From Diphasiastrum complanatum (lineage: Eukaryota > Streptophyta > Lycopodiopsida > Lycopodiales > Lycopodiaceae), in NCBI GenBank assembly GCA_029204225.1, contig CM055102.1:3227528-3291527 (forward strand): 64,000 bases of DNA. The letters run 5' to 3'. Of the stretch, positions 11,801 through 21,128 are shown piece after piece. Numbering within the stretch: position 1 is the stretch's first letter; each line of letters begins with the position of its first letter. The notes below the pieces were generated by a model, which was not told the origin of the DNA, made no database searches, and saw only the letters and a list, made by a program, of their open reading frames with translations. Both the position numbers and the translations under genes were made by a program.

Positions 11801-12789
11801 TCATAAGACAATAAGGATGTAAAGTATTCCTTATGTCTTGTCATGTGAGATGAGGCTCCACTATCAATCCACCAAGGATCATTATCATCTATGTTGGCTA
11901 ACAAACTTGAAGTCATAACAAGTGATTCACATGTGTTATGTTCTTCCTCATCTATTGTAAGATTTCCTTGCCTCTCTCCTTGCTCTCTTTTCTTCTTATA
12001 ACATTCATTTGCAAAATGACCTTTTATCCCACAATAAAAGCACTTGAACTTTGACTTATTGTTCTTAGTAGAAGAGAAAGAGGAAGAGTGATCATCATGA
12101 TCAAAGTTACCACCTTTGGACCATTTCCCTTTGCCTTTACCTTTGCCCTTGAATTTGCCTTTTGTGAAGAAAGCCTCTTCACCTCCACCTTGCAAGGATG
12201 CACCATCAAGCTTTGATTGCAACCTATGTTCTTCAGCCAATAAGGTTTCTTGCAAGTCAACCACACTTGGCAAGACTCTTTGAATGGCAAAACTTTGCAC
12301 AAGGTTAGCATGTTCATTTAGCAAACCATTCAACATAATTTGGACTATTTCACCATCTTTTATGTTCTCATCAATGCATGCTAAATCATCACTTAGGGAC
12401 TTAACTCTCAAGATAAATGCATGAGCACTTTCACCCTCTCTTTGCCTACTAGAAAATATTTGTCTCCTTAGGGTCAATACCCTAGATGTGGACTTTGATT
12501 CAAAGAGCTTCTTTAAGGCATTCCATGCCTCACTTGCACTTTGACACTTTCCAACTTCCTTGAGAAGTTCATTTGTAACATTCATTTTAATGATATGAAG
12601 AGCCCTTTTGGCCTTCTTATCAAACCTTTGTTGCTCTTGAAGTGTGAGAGGTCTCTCTTCAATTTCTGCAACTATGTCCATGAGTTCATTCAACTCAAGT
12701 AAGGACTCCATCCTCACTTTCCAAGTAGAGTAGTTTGATGAACTCAACCTTTCACTAGACTCTAGCATGATCCCACCATTGGAAGCCAT
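8836..12789 (-). CDS. Copia Gag-Pol polyprotein of element B, intact
   Basis: This single 1317-residue ORF encodes all copia domains in order. Gag (UBN2-like) spans ~1-200. A GKFKGKGK-type basic stretch precedes the zinc knuckle C250-C253-H258-C263. Protease has WWIDSGAS with catalytic D309. The integrase zinc domain has H442, H447, C476 and C479. The integrase core has D506, D568 and E604, with exactly 35 residues between the last two. RT includes QMDVTNAFLNG and YVDD (990-993). RNase H includes SSTEAEY near 1192. No stop or frameshift is present. The final codons (EEGV) are encoded by the polypurine tract, so coding constraint and plus-strand priming share the same bases. Start chosen: MASNGGIMLE, matching the gag start seen at 33590 in a related element. 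Confidence 0.97.
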   Translation of the reverse strand: MASNGGIMLESSERLSSSNYSTWKVRMESLLELNELMDIVAEIEERPLTLQEQQRFDKKAKRALHIIKMNVTNELLKEVGKCQSASEAWNALKKLFESKSTSRVLTLRRQIFSSRQREGESAHAFILRVKSLSDDLACIDENIKDGEIVQIMLNGLLNEHANLVQSFAIQRVLPSVVDLQETLLAEEHRLQSKLDGASLQGGGEEAFFTKGKFKGKGKGKGKWSKGGNFDHDDHSSSFSSTKNNKSKFKCFYCGIKGHFANECYKKKREQGERQGNLTIDEEEHNTCESLVMTSSLLANIDDNDPWWIDSGASSHMTRHKEYFTSLLSYEGEGNIIYTANDGQCDIKGIGTIPISLSTNRKANLENVLYIPSITKNLLSVSQMIDKGLDVEFIGDACLISKCGSLIAQGRRHGKLFKLDACVISNHEGCMAREQLTNQEVWHKRLGHPNFKSLEVMAKKELVLGLPKSLVANNSVCEHCALSKSHRLAYSRSTSRSKEAFQLVHSDIHSSSTTSNGGAKMYATFIDDFSRYTWIYLLKSKDEVFAAFVKFKNEMENQFNTKIKCLRSDNGGEYTSNRFKDFCIAHGIKREMSSPRTPQQNGVAERKNRTLCECAKAMRLHANLAKSFWGKALACANYLCNRWTSASLDGKTPHEVLYGRRPSVKHCRIFGCTCFVNITLDDRTKEDPSSKKCVFVGYSEVSKAYKVYIPSTKKVVISRDVIFHEENVSNVVDVDVDVPTNHHDVQDVLDEDGDATPKQTSRKTQRQRAKPSRLTYDEKGKQVVDNSNFAFLTSFDEPTCVGEAIQKKEWIQAMDHEHQALIKSNTWRLVKLPKDKKAIGCKWIFKIKTNQDGSINKYKARLVAKGYAQEYGIDYDETFAPVAKMVTIRILISLATLYDWDMWQMDVTNAFLNGDLEEDIYMEQPEGYVSHDEPNHVCYLQKSLYGLKQAPRSWYAKLNSFLLSQNFVMSEYDHSLYFRLNENDITLLLIYVDDIILSGGNNLDIDEIKMALKREFEIQDLGKLHYILGIEIIRTSKSTFICQEKYVNSILKRFHMEDCKVVSTPMESNVKLTTRSNERSFKDITLYRKLIGSLIWLTITRPDLSFVVGKLSQFMQDPSEAHWKLGKRVLRYISGSRDFGILYGGTTPNLCGFSDSDFAGDQMDRKSTSAFAIYLGDGVVSWLSKKQPTISLSSTEAEYKALTTCTKEILWIKRMLLDLHLLEPEKTPIILCDNLSAQSLASNPVFHARSKHIEIAHHFVRDQVIAKEVELQHVSSKECVADIFTKPLGKDLYLMHRSNLGMCSKTMLKLASNVEEGV
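8841..8850 (-). other. Polypurine tract of element B
   Basis: In element orientation GAAGAGGGAG immediately precedes the 3' LTR. This is the expected plus-strand primer, and it also encodes the C-terminal EEG of the polyprotein. Confidence 0.9.
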
Positions 12790-13034
12790 GATTCTAATGT
12801 TTCTTCAACTTTTAGGTTCTGTCCTAAAGCACTTAGCACTCACTTTTCTCTCAACAAATGATAGATAAAGAGATCTATGAAGATTTAGGACCCTAAAACA
12901 CTTCTATCTTGAACCTAGATGGTTTCCAAGCATAGAAAGGAAGATTGAAACACATGCAACACTTTGCACACACTAAGAATGGATTACAAAATCAAACCAA
13001 CCTAAACACACTCTTGCTTAAGCTCTCAAACTTT

Positions 13035-13450
13035 CCAGCAAGTGACCAAATCAAGTTATGGTGTGAAGAGTTACTTGCATTCTTAGAAAATACCCAAAAC
13101 TAGGATGCCAAGATTACCTAGTAATGAACAAACTTGATCAACATATGATCAACACACTAAGATATTGATTCAACCTGTAAAACCACATGTAAACCACACT
13201 TCTAAAAGTTTATAAACTCCAGCAAGTGATAAATACAAGATTTAGAGGTGAATGAATGAGCACACTTAGTGAATCACAAGACTAGCTTCACTATTTTGTC
13301 AAATCTTGGTGTTTAGATGTAGATCTAAGATCACTTCACATGAGAATGTTCCTCAACCTGTTAAGAACCTGAAAACACACTTGCATAATGGTTAACACCT
13401 TCCAGCAAATGCTCCAATCAAATTACATAAGGAGAGTTACTTACATGCTC
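13035..13450 (-). repeat. Degenerate 184-bp triplication in the B leader
   Basis: Three anchors (CCAGCAAGTG, CCAGCAAGTG, CCAGCAAATG) lie at 13035, 13219 and 13402. The similarity around the anchors is partial, so the unit limits are approximate. Confidence 0.5.
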
Positions 13451-13553
13451 AACAAAGTACACCAAAATTTATGCCAAAATTGATGACAATCTTTACAATA
13501 TGCTCTTCACAATGGAGCTTACAATATGTTCACCCAAAAAAGGGGATCTTTCA

Positions 13554-13675
13554 TCCAAATGGGAGCTTTGCTCAGCCTTTAGGAGAATTACAACTCACTC
13601 AAAAGAGCATTTGTCATCCACTTAAGGAGAAGTTTCATCCACTTAAGGAGAGTGTTCATCCAAGAATGGAGATTG
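13554..13675 (-). repeat. Short tandem repeats, CATCCACTTAAGGAGA type
   Basis: CATCCACTTAAGGAGA is repeated twice with a 21-bp period (about 13617 and 13638). It is flanked by diverged copies beginning CATCCAAATGGGAG (13554) and CATCCAAGAATGGAG (about 13659). The unit contains the palindrome CTTAAG. Confidence 0.7.
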
Positions 13676-13949
13676 TCAACAATAGGATTGAAAAGAACAT
13701 TGTTAGTATTGAATATGCACAAGCCTCACAATCACAAATGATTAGGTGTTATGATCTGATCCAAAATAGTTTCTTTTCAGCCTCTGATCTTCAATAGACC
13801 TGAAATATGCTTTTGATCCACAAGTTCAACTCACAAAACAAAGGTTAGTAAGATTTGATCAACAAAGCAATGCAAAATCATGCTAGAACTTGATCAAACA
13901 TCCAAATATCACCAAAAATGGAATACTTACTGTAAATAGAAGCCAACCA

Positions 13950-13961
13950 GCTCTGATACCA
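13950..13961 (-). other. Primer-binding site of element B (initiator tRNA-Met type)
   Basis: In element orientation TGGTATCAGAGC directly abuts the 5' LTR end. This is the standard plant copia site, complementary to the 3' end of initiator tRNA-Met. Confidence 0.95.
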
Positions 13962-14616
13962 TGTGAAAAATACAGATCCTAAGTGGATCTAAACTCCAAG
14001 ATCATTGGCTTGAATGCTTGCACTCCAAACTACATAAGCTAGGAATTGGCAACACATTCTATGCTACCTAGAATGCAAAGAACTTGATCAAAAAGCATTT
14101 ATCACAAATGGAAACTTCCATAAACATCAAGTGCGGCCCAAAATAGCATTATACAGTCCATAATACATCAGCCTACCACTTTTGGAAAGCACCTAAGATC
14201 ATACACAATAGCTTGAAGACAATACACACAACAATGCTCTCAATGGAGGAAGAAACAATGACAATGATCTATTGATCTCAATGAAGCATACAAAAGGTTT
14301 CTCCAACCTGTTCTCCACGACTTCCCTACTATTTATGGATGAGGAAGATGACTCTCTCTCCTCTCTCTAGAAGGTACTTGACCCTAGATATTCCCTATAT
14401 AGGAAAAATAGCTAAAAATGGCTTATATGACCAAAATACATCAAAATGGTCTCATTTTGAAGGGTATGAAGTTTGACACTTCATCATACTGAAAAAATAC
14501 AGTAAATAAAAACATTGTGGCCTGGTTCACACGTGTGAAACTCCAGAACCAAAACTATTTACAATTTTAGCCAATTTAGGCCTCAAACTAACTAGGAAAT
14601 GTTGACAATTTTCACA
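13962..14616 (-). repeat. 5' LTR of element B (655 bp)
   Basis: It is collinear with 8186-8840 with two transitions and no indels by my comparison. It is followed on the plus strand by the target duplication TTAAC (14617-14621) and then the resumed coding sequence of element A. Confidence 0.97.
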
Positions 14617-14621
14617 TTAAC

Positions 14622-15782
14622 CAAGTTGGATGTGTTGCAAGGGAGCATATTTTTATATAAGAAGTTTGGCACAAAAAGATGAGACACTTCAACTTTAAGT
14701 CATTCGAGGTAATGACAAGGAAGAAGGTTGTGATTGGTCTTCCAAGTTCCTTAAGTAATAACAAACATGTTTGTGAGTCTTGTGTTTTGTCTAAGTCACA
14801 TAGACTACCTTATACTAGATTTACAAAGCCTTTTCAACTTGTACATTCGGATATTCATGGATTTACTACAATTAGCAATAGTGGAGCTAAGATGTATGTA
14901 ACATTCATTGATGATTTTAGTAGATTTTGTTGGATCTATCTACTAAAGAACAAGGATGAAGTGTATGATGTCTTTGTCAAGTTCAAGAATGCAAAGGAGA
15001 ACGAATTTTTCACAAAGATCAAGTGCTTGAGAGGTGACAATGGTGGTGAGTACATATCTAACAAGTTCAAGGCCTTTTGTGATGAGCATGGGATCAAGCG
15101 GGAGTATACAACATCAAGGACTCCACAACAAAATGGAATGGCTGAAAGGAAGAATATGACTTTATGTGAAAGTGCTAAAGCTATGAGGTTAAGTGCTAAT
15201 TTTGACAAATCATTTTGGAATCAAGCTTTGTTGTGTGCCAATTTCTTGTGCAAGAGGTGGCCGAGTGCTATTCTGGATGGAAGGACACCTTTTGAGATGC
15301 TATTCAAGAGGAGGCCGAGTGTCAACTTTCCAAGAACCTTTGGATGCACATGCTATGTCAACATTACTCTTGATGATAGGACCAAGGAGGATCCATCTTC
15401 AAAAAAAGGTATTTTTGTCGGATATAATGAGGTGAGTAAAGCCTACAAGGTTTACATTCTTTTTACTAACAAATTGATTGTTGGTAGAGATGTCATTTTT
15501 GATGAGGGGAACATTCCAAAGGTGTCTTCAAGCATGATTGATGGTAAAGTGGATGGATCTAACATTCTTGATGTTGATGAAAAGGATCTTACTTTGGATG
15601 GTGGTGATGATGGACCTTCATCAAGTCAAAAACCAAGGAGAACATTAAGAGAAAGACAAGGACCTTCAAGGCTCACATATGATCAAAAGGGTAAACAAGT
15701 AGTTTCTGAAAATTATGTTGCTTTCTTAACCTCTTTGGATGAGCCTACAAGTGTAGATCAAGCAAGGAAAGAAAAGGAGTGA
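14622..15782 (+). pseudogene. Copia integrase and RT start, element A
   Basis: The sequence resumes the element A polyprotein after the nested insertion. A stop (TAA) falls just before the EVWHKK motif. From 14679 an open frame of 367 codons covers the integrase zinc-domain tail (CESCVLSKSH), the core (FIDDFSRFCWIYLL, RGDNGGEY, PQQNGMAERKN) and the linker up to the RT entrance (KQVVSENYVAFLTSLDEP). At 15780 a TGA replaces the conserved Trp codon of the WIQAMD motif, ending the frame. Similarity to B is strong but diverged, so A and B are different members of related copia families. Confidence 0.9.
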
Positions 15783-16691
15783 ATCCAAGCAATGGATCTC
15801 GAGTATCAAGCTCTTATAAAGAGTGAAACATCTTTTGAAGGATCTTCTTGTGTATATGGAACTATGCAAGTGGATGGATGTTATCTTGCTGTAAAATCAA
15901 GTATTGGATCTGAAAAATAAAGTTTGTTTAATAACTTTGATGATCAAGTTGAAGATCAAGAGGTTGATCTCAAAACGCTTCAACTAGTCAAAAGGAAAGT
16001 TGGCAATTTGGAGCTAGTCAAGAGCATCAAAGGAGAGGTAATTGGCAAAGATGTTATAGATCTAATTTACAGCATATTGAAGACTCAAATAAGGTAAAGG
16101 AGCAATAATGAAGTGTTGTTCGAGTTTACTTTACTTGTTTTATCTCATGTTTGAGCATTTTCATGTGGATGTGTGCAAATTGTCAAGATATGGTAAAACT
16201 AGATACATTGGTGAGCATTGTTTTGATGTTGGATTTGTACTAGCATTCTTGGCTGGTTTTGCTGATGGAAATGAAGCTATTGGAGGTTCATTATGTCACT
16301 CATTCATGGTCAAGTCATCAAGGTATGATGGTATCTTGATGCAAGATGAAGATTGAGGCTCATTCATGGAGTATCATGGTGGATACATGACAACGAAGGA
16401 CAAAGGAGAAGGAGATATGCAAGCAAAAGTTGATCACTCACTTTTATTGTTTGTTTGTTGTATTTTTCCAAAGAGTTCAGAGTTGGAAGCATGGTGGAAT
16501 CATCTCATTTATTTTATTTGATTCTTCATATTCTAGTCACATTTTTTACATGTAAAATTGATGTAAGAAATAGTGAAGCATCCCAAGTGGACACTATTCT
16601 TTATATCAATTATGGTTGTTTCTATTTTGAGCATTACATGATCATCGAAAGGAGGTCTATTCTCAAGAAAAAGATCATTCTTATGATGGAT
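15783..16691 (+). pseudogene. Decayed or replaced RT region of element A
   Basis: After the nonsense codon the frame continues briefly as IQAMDLEYQALIKS, then loses clear RT similarity. None of the RT core motifs (TNAFLNG, YVDD) is present, so most of RT and early RNase H has been deleted or replaced. A plausible short frame (16108-16356) is not recognisable. Confidence 0.5.
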
Positions 16692-16914
16692 CAAAGTTCT
16701 ATGGTCAAAAACTATGTTAGGAGCATGCATATTGTGATACAATATCATTTTGTGAGGGAGCAAGTTGCAAAGGAAGTGGAGTTTCAACATGTGTTTTCAA
16801 GGGAATGTGTAGCTGATATCTTCACCAAAGCATTGGAAAAAGACTCGTTCATGAAGCATATGACTTCACTTGGAGTATTATCAAAGTCTATGCTAAAACT
16901 AGTTGAAGAGGGAG
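16692..16914 (+). pseudogene. C-terminal RNase H end of the element A polyprotein
   Basis: The frame matches the C-terminus of the B polyprotein: HFVREQVAKEVEFQHV, ECVADIFTKALEK, then LKLVEEGV with its stop in the LTR. As in B, GAAGAGGGAG (16905-16914) serves both as polypurine tract and as the final codons. Confidence 0.9.
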
Positions 16915-17559
16915 TGTGAAAGATTCAACTAGTTTCATCACATTTTGCTATATTTTCATATTTGGCATATTGAGGCCGAAACTTGTTTTAGACTTAGAGA
17001 TGACTTTTCAAAGTTCATTAGTCTAAATTTCATTTGAATAAACACTTTTTGAAAGTGTGAAAAAGTTTTAATGCGAGTTTGAGTAGATTCAAATTTGAAT
17101 AGTTGGGTACATTGAATCTAGACCCAAAATTAGTAGGGTTAGCATGTTGGTGGAAAAGCCAAGTCCAAATAGGATTTGGACCTGTTATAAAAGGATGTAA
17201 CTCGTGGAGAGAGCTATCTTCTCTCTTCTCTATCTCATTTCATGCTTATACATGGTTCTCTTGGGTTCTACTATCCATTGGTGCACTATCTTGGTGATTG
17301 TTTGTAATTTTATGTAGAATGATCTATATTTGTTATTTTTGGATTCACGCATGTGAAATACAGTAGCTTGCTGGTTTTGTACAGATAGCAATAGTACTTT
17401 TTCATTTCATTCAAGTTTGATCAAGTTCTATTAGTGTTTGCATTTCATTTTGTGTGTAGATGGTGTTTTTTTTACATTGGTGAGATTGGTAGTGTATTTC
17501 TCTTTCTAACTAAAGATCATTCAAGTAGATTATATCATAATGATCTGAAATCTTTCACA
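16915..17559 (+). repeat. 3' LTR of element A (645 bp)
   Basis: It starts TGTGAAAGATTC right after the purine tract and ends AAATCTTTCACA. TATAAAA near 17186 is the promoter candidate. It belongs to the same family as the LTRs at 17889-18481 and 32346-32996 but is the most diverged of the three: for example it lacks the AAGTGGCCAAATAGGG stretch shared by the other two. Confidence 0.92.
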
Positions 17560-17888
17560 ATAATCACAATGAGATGGAGACTAAGATGTGAGAGAATGAG
17601 AGAGTGTAGAAAAGAAATGCAGAGAGAGATTAGTTTACATCCACTAATCACAAAAGCTCCATCCTCCACCTTCATTTTTCTTCTTGAGCTTACGACTTGA
17701 TTTTGCAAGGAGAAGCAAGAGTAAGAGGAGCAAGGAGAGAGCAAGAGTAAGAGGAGCAATGAGGGGAGCAAGAGCAAGAGGAGAAAGCTAAAGCAATAGC
17801 AAGAGGAACAATCAAAATTCAGGAGAATAAAGAGGGTGAGGAAGGATCAACCACACAAAGGAGGAGACAAAGGTTGCAAGTACGTCCA
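17560..17888 (+). repeat. Purine-rich tandem repeats between two A-family LTRs
   Basis: From about 17700 to 17790 a ~26-bp unit with core AGCAAGAGTAAGAGGAGCAA is repeated about three times in an almost pure A/G strand. No ORF is supported. The segment joins the end of one A-family LTR to the 5'-truncated start of the next. Confidence 0.7.
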
Positions 17889-18481
17889 TATTCGACATAT
17901 TGAGGCCAAAACTTGTTTTAGACTTAGAGGTTGACTTTTCAAAGTTCATTAGTCTAAATTTCATTCGAATAAAAACTTTTTGAAAGTGTGGAAAAGATAG
18001 AATGCGAGTTTGAGTAGATTTAATTTGAATAAGTTGGGTACATTGAATCTAGACCCTAGCATTTTGGTGAGAAAGCCAAGTGGCCAAATAGGGTTTGGAC
18101 CTACTATAAAAGGATGTAACTCGTGGAGAGAGTGATCTTCTCTCTTCTCTATTTCATTTCATGCTTATACATGGTTCTCTTGGGTTCTACTATCCATTGG
18201 TGCACTATCTTGGTGATTGCTTGCAATTCTATGTGTAGAATGATCTATATTTGCTATTTTTGGATCCACACATGTGAAATATAGTAGCTTGCTGGTTTTT
18301 TTATGGACATCCAAGGTACATAATCATTTCATTCAAGTTTGATCAAGTTTTATTAGTGTTTGCATCTCAAATTGTGTGTAGATGCTGATTTTTCTACATT
18401 GGTGAGATTGATAGTGTATTTCTCTATCAAACCAAAGATTATTAAAGTAGATTGGATCTTAAGGATCTAAAATCTTTCATA
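17889..18481 (+). repeat. A-family LTR, 5'-truncated (~593 bp)
   Basis: It aligns along nearly its whole length with 32346-32996, but its first ~40-55 bases are missing. It ends CTTTCATA (normally TTTCACA) and is followed by ATTGT, identical to the five bases that precede the LTR at 32346. It is closer to the 32346 copy than to the neighbouring 16915 copy. Confidence 0.9.
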
Positions 18482-18555
18482 ATTGTCTTGTTCTCTTCTT
18501 GCTATTAGCTTTACTTCATTGTTATTGCTATTAGTTTGGGATTTGGCACATGAAA
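18482..18555 (+). repeat. Right end of an E-family LTR
   Basis: These 74 bases match (reverse-complemented) the LTR at 26596-26999, including TTCATTGTTATTGCTATTAG and the terminal TTTGGCACATGA. The element's inner sequence follows at 18556. The left part of this LTR is not adjacent; the A-family LTR is. See the finding on the split insertion. Confidence 0.8.
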
Positions 18556-18570
18556 TGTGATCTAGTCTAT

Positions 18571-18951
18571 GTTGGATAAGAGAAAAGAAATAGAACAGCG
18601 CATAGTTGATTTGGGCTCGAAGAATACCTTGATCAGCCAAAAGTTGATCCAGCTGGACCATGAGCTCAAAGTTGCCAAACAACATGAGGCAAAGTCTAGG
18701 CCAAAAAGAAGAAAGACCAACAATCAGCCGAAGCTCTAGAGGGCTATGTGATAACTCTTCAGAATACATTCACTACTGCGCATGATTAAGTGGATCAAAT
18801 CGTCCAAGATGTCAAACAACAAGTATTGCTACTTCAAGGGCAATTGGACATGGATGTGCAAGACCGTGAAAGGCTTCAAGGTGAATTGTGTGTGGGACAT
18901 GCGGAAGATGAAGAACAGGTCAATAATCACACTTTGGATGCTCTTGGCGAG
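18571..18951 (+). pseudogene. Coiled-coil gag-like remnant downstream of the E LTR
   Basis: An ATG frame begins MLDKRKEIEQRIVDLG and is rich in Glu, Lys, Gln and Leu with heptad-like spacing. After one frameshift near 18705 it continues as AKKKKDQQSAEALEGY, with one in-frame stop at 18787, then LLLQGQLDMDVQDRERLQGE and a final stop at 18949-18951. Composition and position just inside an LTR suggest the N-terminal coiled coil of a gag protein. I do not recognise the family. Confidence 0.45.
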
Positions 18952-19234
18952 TAGTAAGTGTGATGATTTTGTAATTTTGTAGTCGGTAAGTGAATTTTGA
19001 TCAAGTCATTGTAGTTGTGAAATAGTGTATCAGGTTTGTCATCGAAGAGATACACTTCAACTGTCTATTTTGGGTAAGTCAAGTCAATTTGTCATATCAT
19101 GATTGCATCAAGGATGCAGATTCCAATGATAACGAGGTGCAAATCGTTTGGTTTGGGCCAGATCGGGTTCACTTGGAGGGATATTGGCATACATAGCCAT
19201 GTGAGGGGGGGGGACTTGATTGTGGCTTTGGAAT

Positions 19235-20044
19235 TCACATCTCAGCTTGAAGTAAAAGTATGCTTTTTGAAGAGGAGTCCATATGGACTCAAACAAGCAC
19301 CTCTAGGCTAAAGTCTTTTTGTATCTCTATCAACTTTTCATTGAGCTCTTATGTCGTTCATTATACATGAGGATTAATGGTGAAAAAATCATTGTACTTG
19401 TTTTGTATGTAGATGACATAATTTAAAGTGGAAATGATCTAGATGGCATAAGAGAAGTCAAAGTTGCTTTATCTAAGGAGTTGAGGATGATTGATCTCAA
19501 CCTATTACACTTCAATCTAGTAATAAAAGTTTCTGAAGGCATGGATTATATAACTTTATATGTCAATCAAAATATGCTTTATCCATCCTAGATAGATTTG
19601 GAATGAAGAATTGTAAAGGAATCGAGACACCAATGGAGCAAAGTGTAAAAGCATCTATAAGAGACGATGAAGCATCATTTAAGGACATGACTCTCTATAG
19701 AAGGCTTATAGGCTCTTTCATCTATTTAACTATAACTAGATCCGATCTTAGTTATAATGTTGGTAAATTAAGCCAATACATGCAAAGTCCTCTTATGTCA
19801 CATTGGAAAATGGCCAAAAGGGTCCTTAGATAGATCTCGACTACTAAAAACTTTGGAATTTTATATCAAGGGACTAATCTTGGCTTAAGAGCCTACTCAA
19901 ACTCAGATTTTGTAGGTGACAAGGAGATCAAAAGTCTACAAATGCATTTGCTACATTCCTTTGTGATGGAGTAGTATCATGGCTTTCCAAAAAGCAAGAT
20001 ACTATCACTATCATCAACTGAATCTGAGTACAAAGCCTTGACAT
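19235..20044 (+). pseudogene. Copia RT / RNase H remnant (left part)
   Basis: Recognisable copia stretches are KRSPYGLKQAPLG (~19270), a damaged YVDD region near 19405, GMKNCKGIETPMEQSV (19603 on), LIGSFIYLTITRSDLSYNVGKLSQYMQ, and SSTESEYKALT at the right end. Stops and frame changes break it in several places. The gene is cut at 20044 by the 4.2-kb insertion and resumes at 24252 with the next expected residues. Confidence 0.88.
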
Positions 20045-20161
20045 TGTTAGCCGATATTTCCGCACAGAAAATCGGGCTAATATTGAAGTTAAGTTTGCAA
20101 TAATTGAAAAAATCGACATGTAAAACCCGGTTATTAGAGAAAAATCGGCACAAATTTGCCT

Positions 20162-20329
20162 TAGAATTGGGTCCCAGCCCGTCCTAAAGTGGCTAGACAC
20201 AGTTTAAAAGTAAGAAACTGACTTTCGAAAAAATCGTCAAAAATATTTTGTGGTCAATTTTTGTAAGACCGAGTCAAGAGTGCCGGTCCACCTAGAATTG
20301 GATCCCAGCCCGTCCTAAATGAGGCTAGA
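20162..20329 (+). repeat. Direct repeat in the U3-like part of the giant LTR
   Basis: TAGAATTGGGTCCCAGCCCG begins at 20162. A near-identical copy (GGATCC in place of GGGTCC) begins at 20293. Each is followed by TCCTAAA and then GGCTAGA. The period is 131 bases. Confidence 0.85.
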
Positions 20330-21120
20330 GCAAATTTTGCGGCAATGGTCGGTAAATATTTTACGGCTTTTAAAAAAAAATGGCCAGTTGTAAAAAAAAT
20401 AGCCGGTATGACCGTGCTAAAATCCCACCATGTACTGAGTCCATTTTTTACTAATATATGATCACTTAGTGTATTTTTCAGGGAAACCGTGTTGTCGCGG
20501 GAGCCCTAGTCATGAATGCCGAAAAATTCAACCACAAGAAAAAATCGAAAAAAAAAAGTTTTGGGTAAAAACGGGACCAGGAAATATGGATTCAATGTCA
20601 AAGAGTCACAGAAATCCTAACGACAAAGTTTGGGCAATTTACGGACAGTTAACGAAATGTGTGGGCCAAGTGGTTACTCAACAGGCCAAAAATCCAGACA
20701 AATGAGCAGTAGGCGCACGACCCTTGAAAAATCGAAGGAAGGCCGAAAACACAGGTACCCAAAGAAAAACGAAGGCCACCTGCTAAAAATAGGAGTTAAA
20801 AAAGGGCCTCACCCAAAATTTGGATATTAAATGCCAAAACACCTTGGAGGCTAAAAAATTTGGGAGGTACACCCACTAGCCATTGACATTTTGGGCTTCT
20901 AGGGTGTACAAAAGGGAAAACTTGAATGGCCTCCCTAGCCTTTGACAAAAATGGCATCTTGGCTAGTTTTGGAAGAGGGCCTTGAATGCACCACTCCCTC
21001 ACTCTCTTATGGAGGCCACTAGGTGTACTATCAAATGGGCTGAGGACAAATGGCAAAGAGGGCTTGAAGGGCATGAAAATTGGCAAAGCCTCATTTTGAA
21101 GGGGGACACTTGAGATTTAC

Positions 21121-21128
21121 TATAAAAG
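21121..21128 (+). promoter_or_regulatory. TATA box candidate of the giant LTR
   Basis: TATAAAAG lies about 1.08 kb from the left end. It is followed by GATAGTTGG-like short repeats (21150-21240). The position implies a ~1.1-kb U3 and an unusually long R-U5 of ~3.1 kb. Confidence 0.5.

Larger units (their letters stand above)
12790..13949 (-). other. Long untranslated leader of element B with internal repeats
   Basis: About 1.16 kb separates the primer-binding site from the gag ATG. On the plus strand CCAGCAA(G/A)TG recurs at 13035, 13219 and 13402, a regular 184/183-bp period, with partial flanking similarity (AACCTGT before, AGTTACTT after), suggesting an old triplication. A second set of ~21-bp units with core CATCCACTTAAGGAGA lies at 13554-13675. 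No convincing ORF is present. Such leaders usually hold dimerisation and packaging signals. Confidence 0.7.
8186..14616 (-). mobile_element. Complete young Ty1/copia LTR retrotransposon, element B
   Basis: Element B is 6431 bp and runs on the minus strand. Its two 655-bp LTRs (8186-8840 and 13962-14616) begin TGTGAAAATT and end TTTTTCACA in element orientation. They differ at two positions by my reading (T/C near 8400 and G/A near 8816), about 99.7% identity. The 5-bp target duplication TTAAC is exact on both sides (8181-8185 and 14617-14621). A Met-initiator-type primer-binding site (13950-13961), a purine tract (8841-8850) and one uninterrupted 1317-aa gag-pol ORF are present. Every part required for autonomy is visible. 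With K of about 0.003 the insertion is recent on any plausible plant rate. Confidence 0.97.
7049..17559 (+). mobile_element. Old Ty1/copia element A, 5'-truncated and split by element B
   Basis: Copia gag-protease sequence (7049-8185) and integrase to 3' LTR (14622-17559) lie on the same strand. They become continuous when 8186-14621 (element B plus one copy of its 5-bp target duplication) is removed: the peptide then reads VIVN-QVGCVARE across the join, matching the homologous stretch of B. A carries stop codons, has lost its 5' LTR, leader and first ~40 gag codons, and has lost most of RT. It is clearly much older than B and non-functional. Confidence 0.85.
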
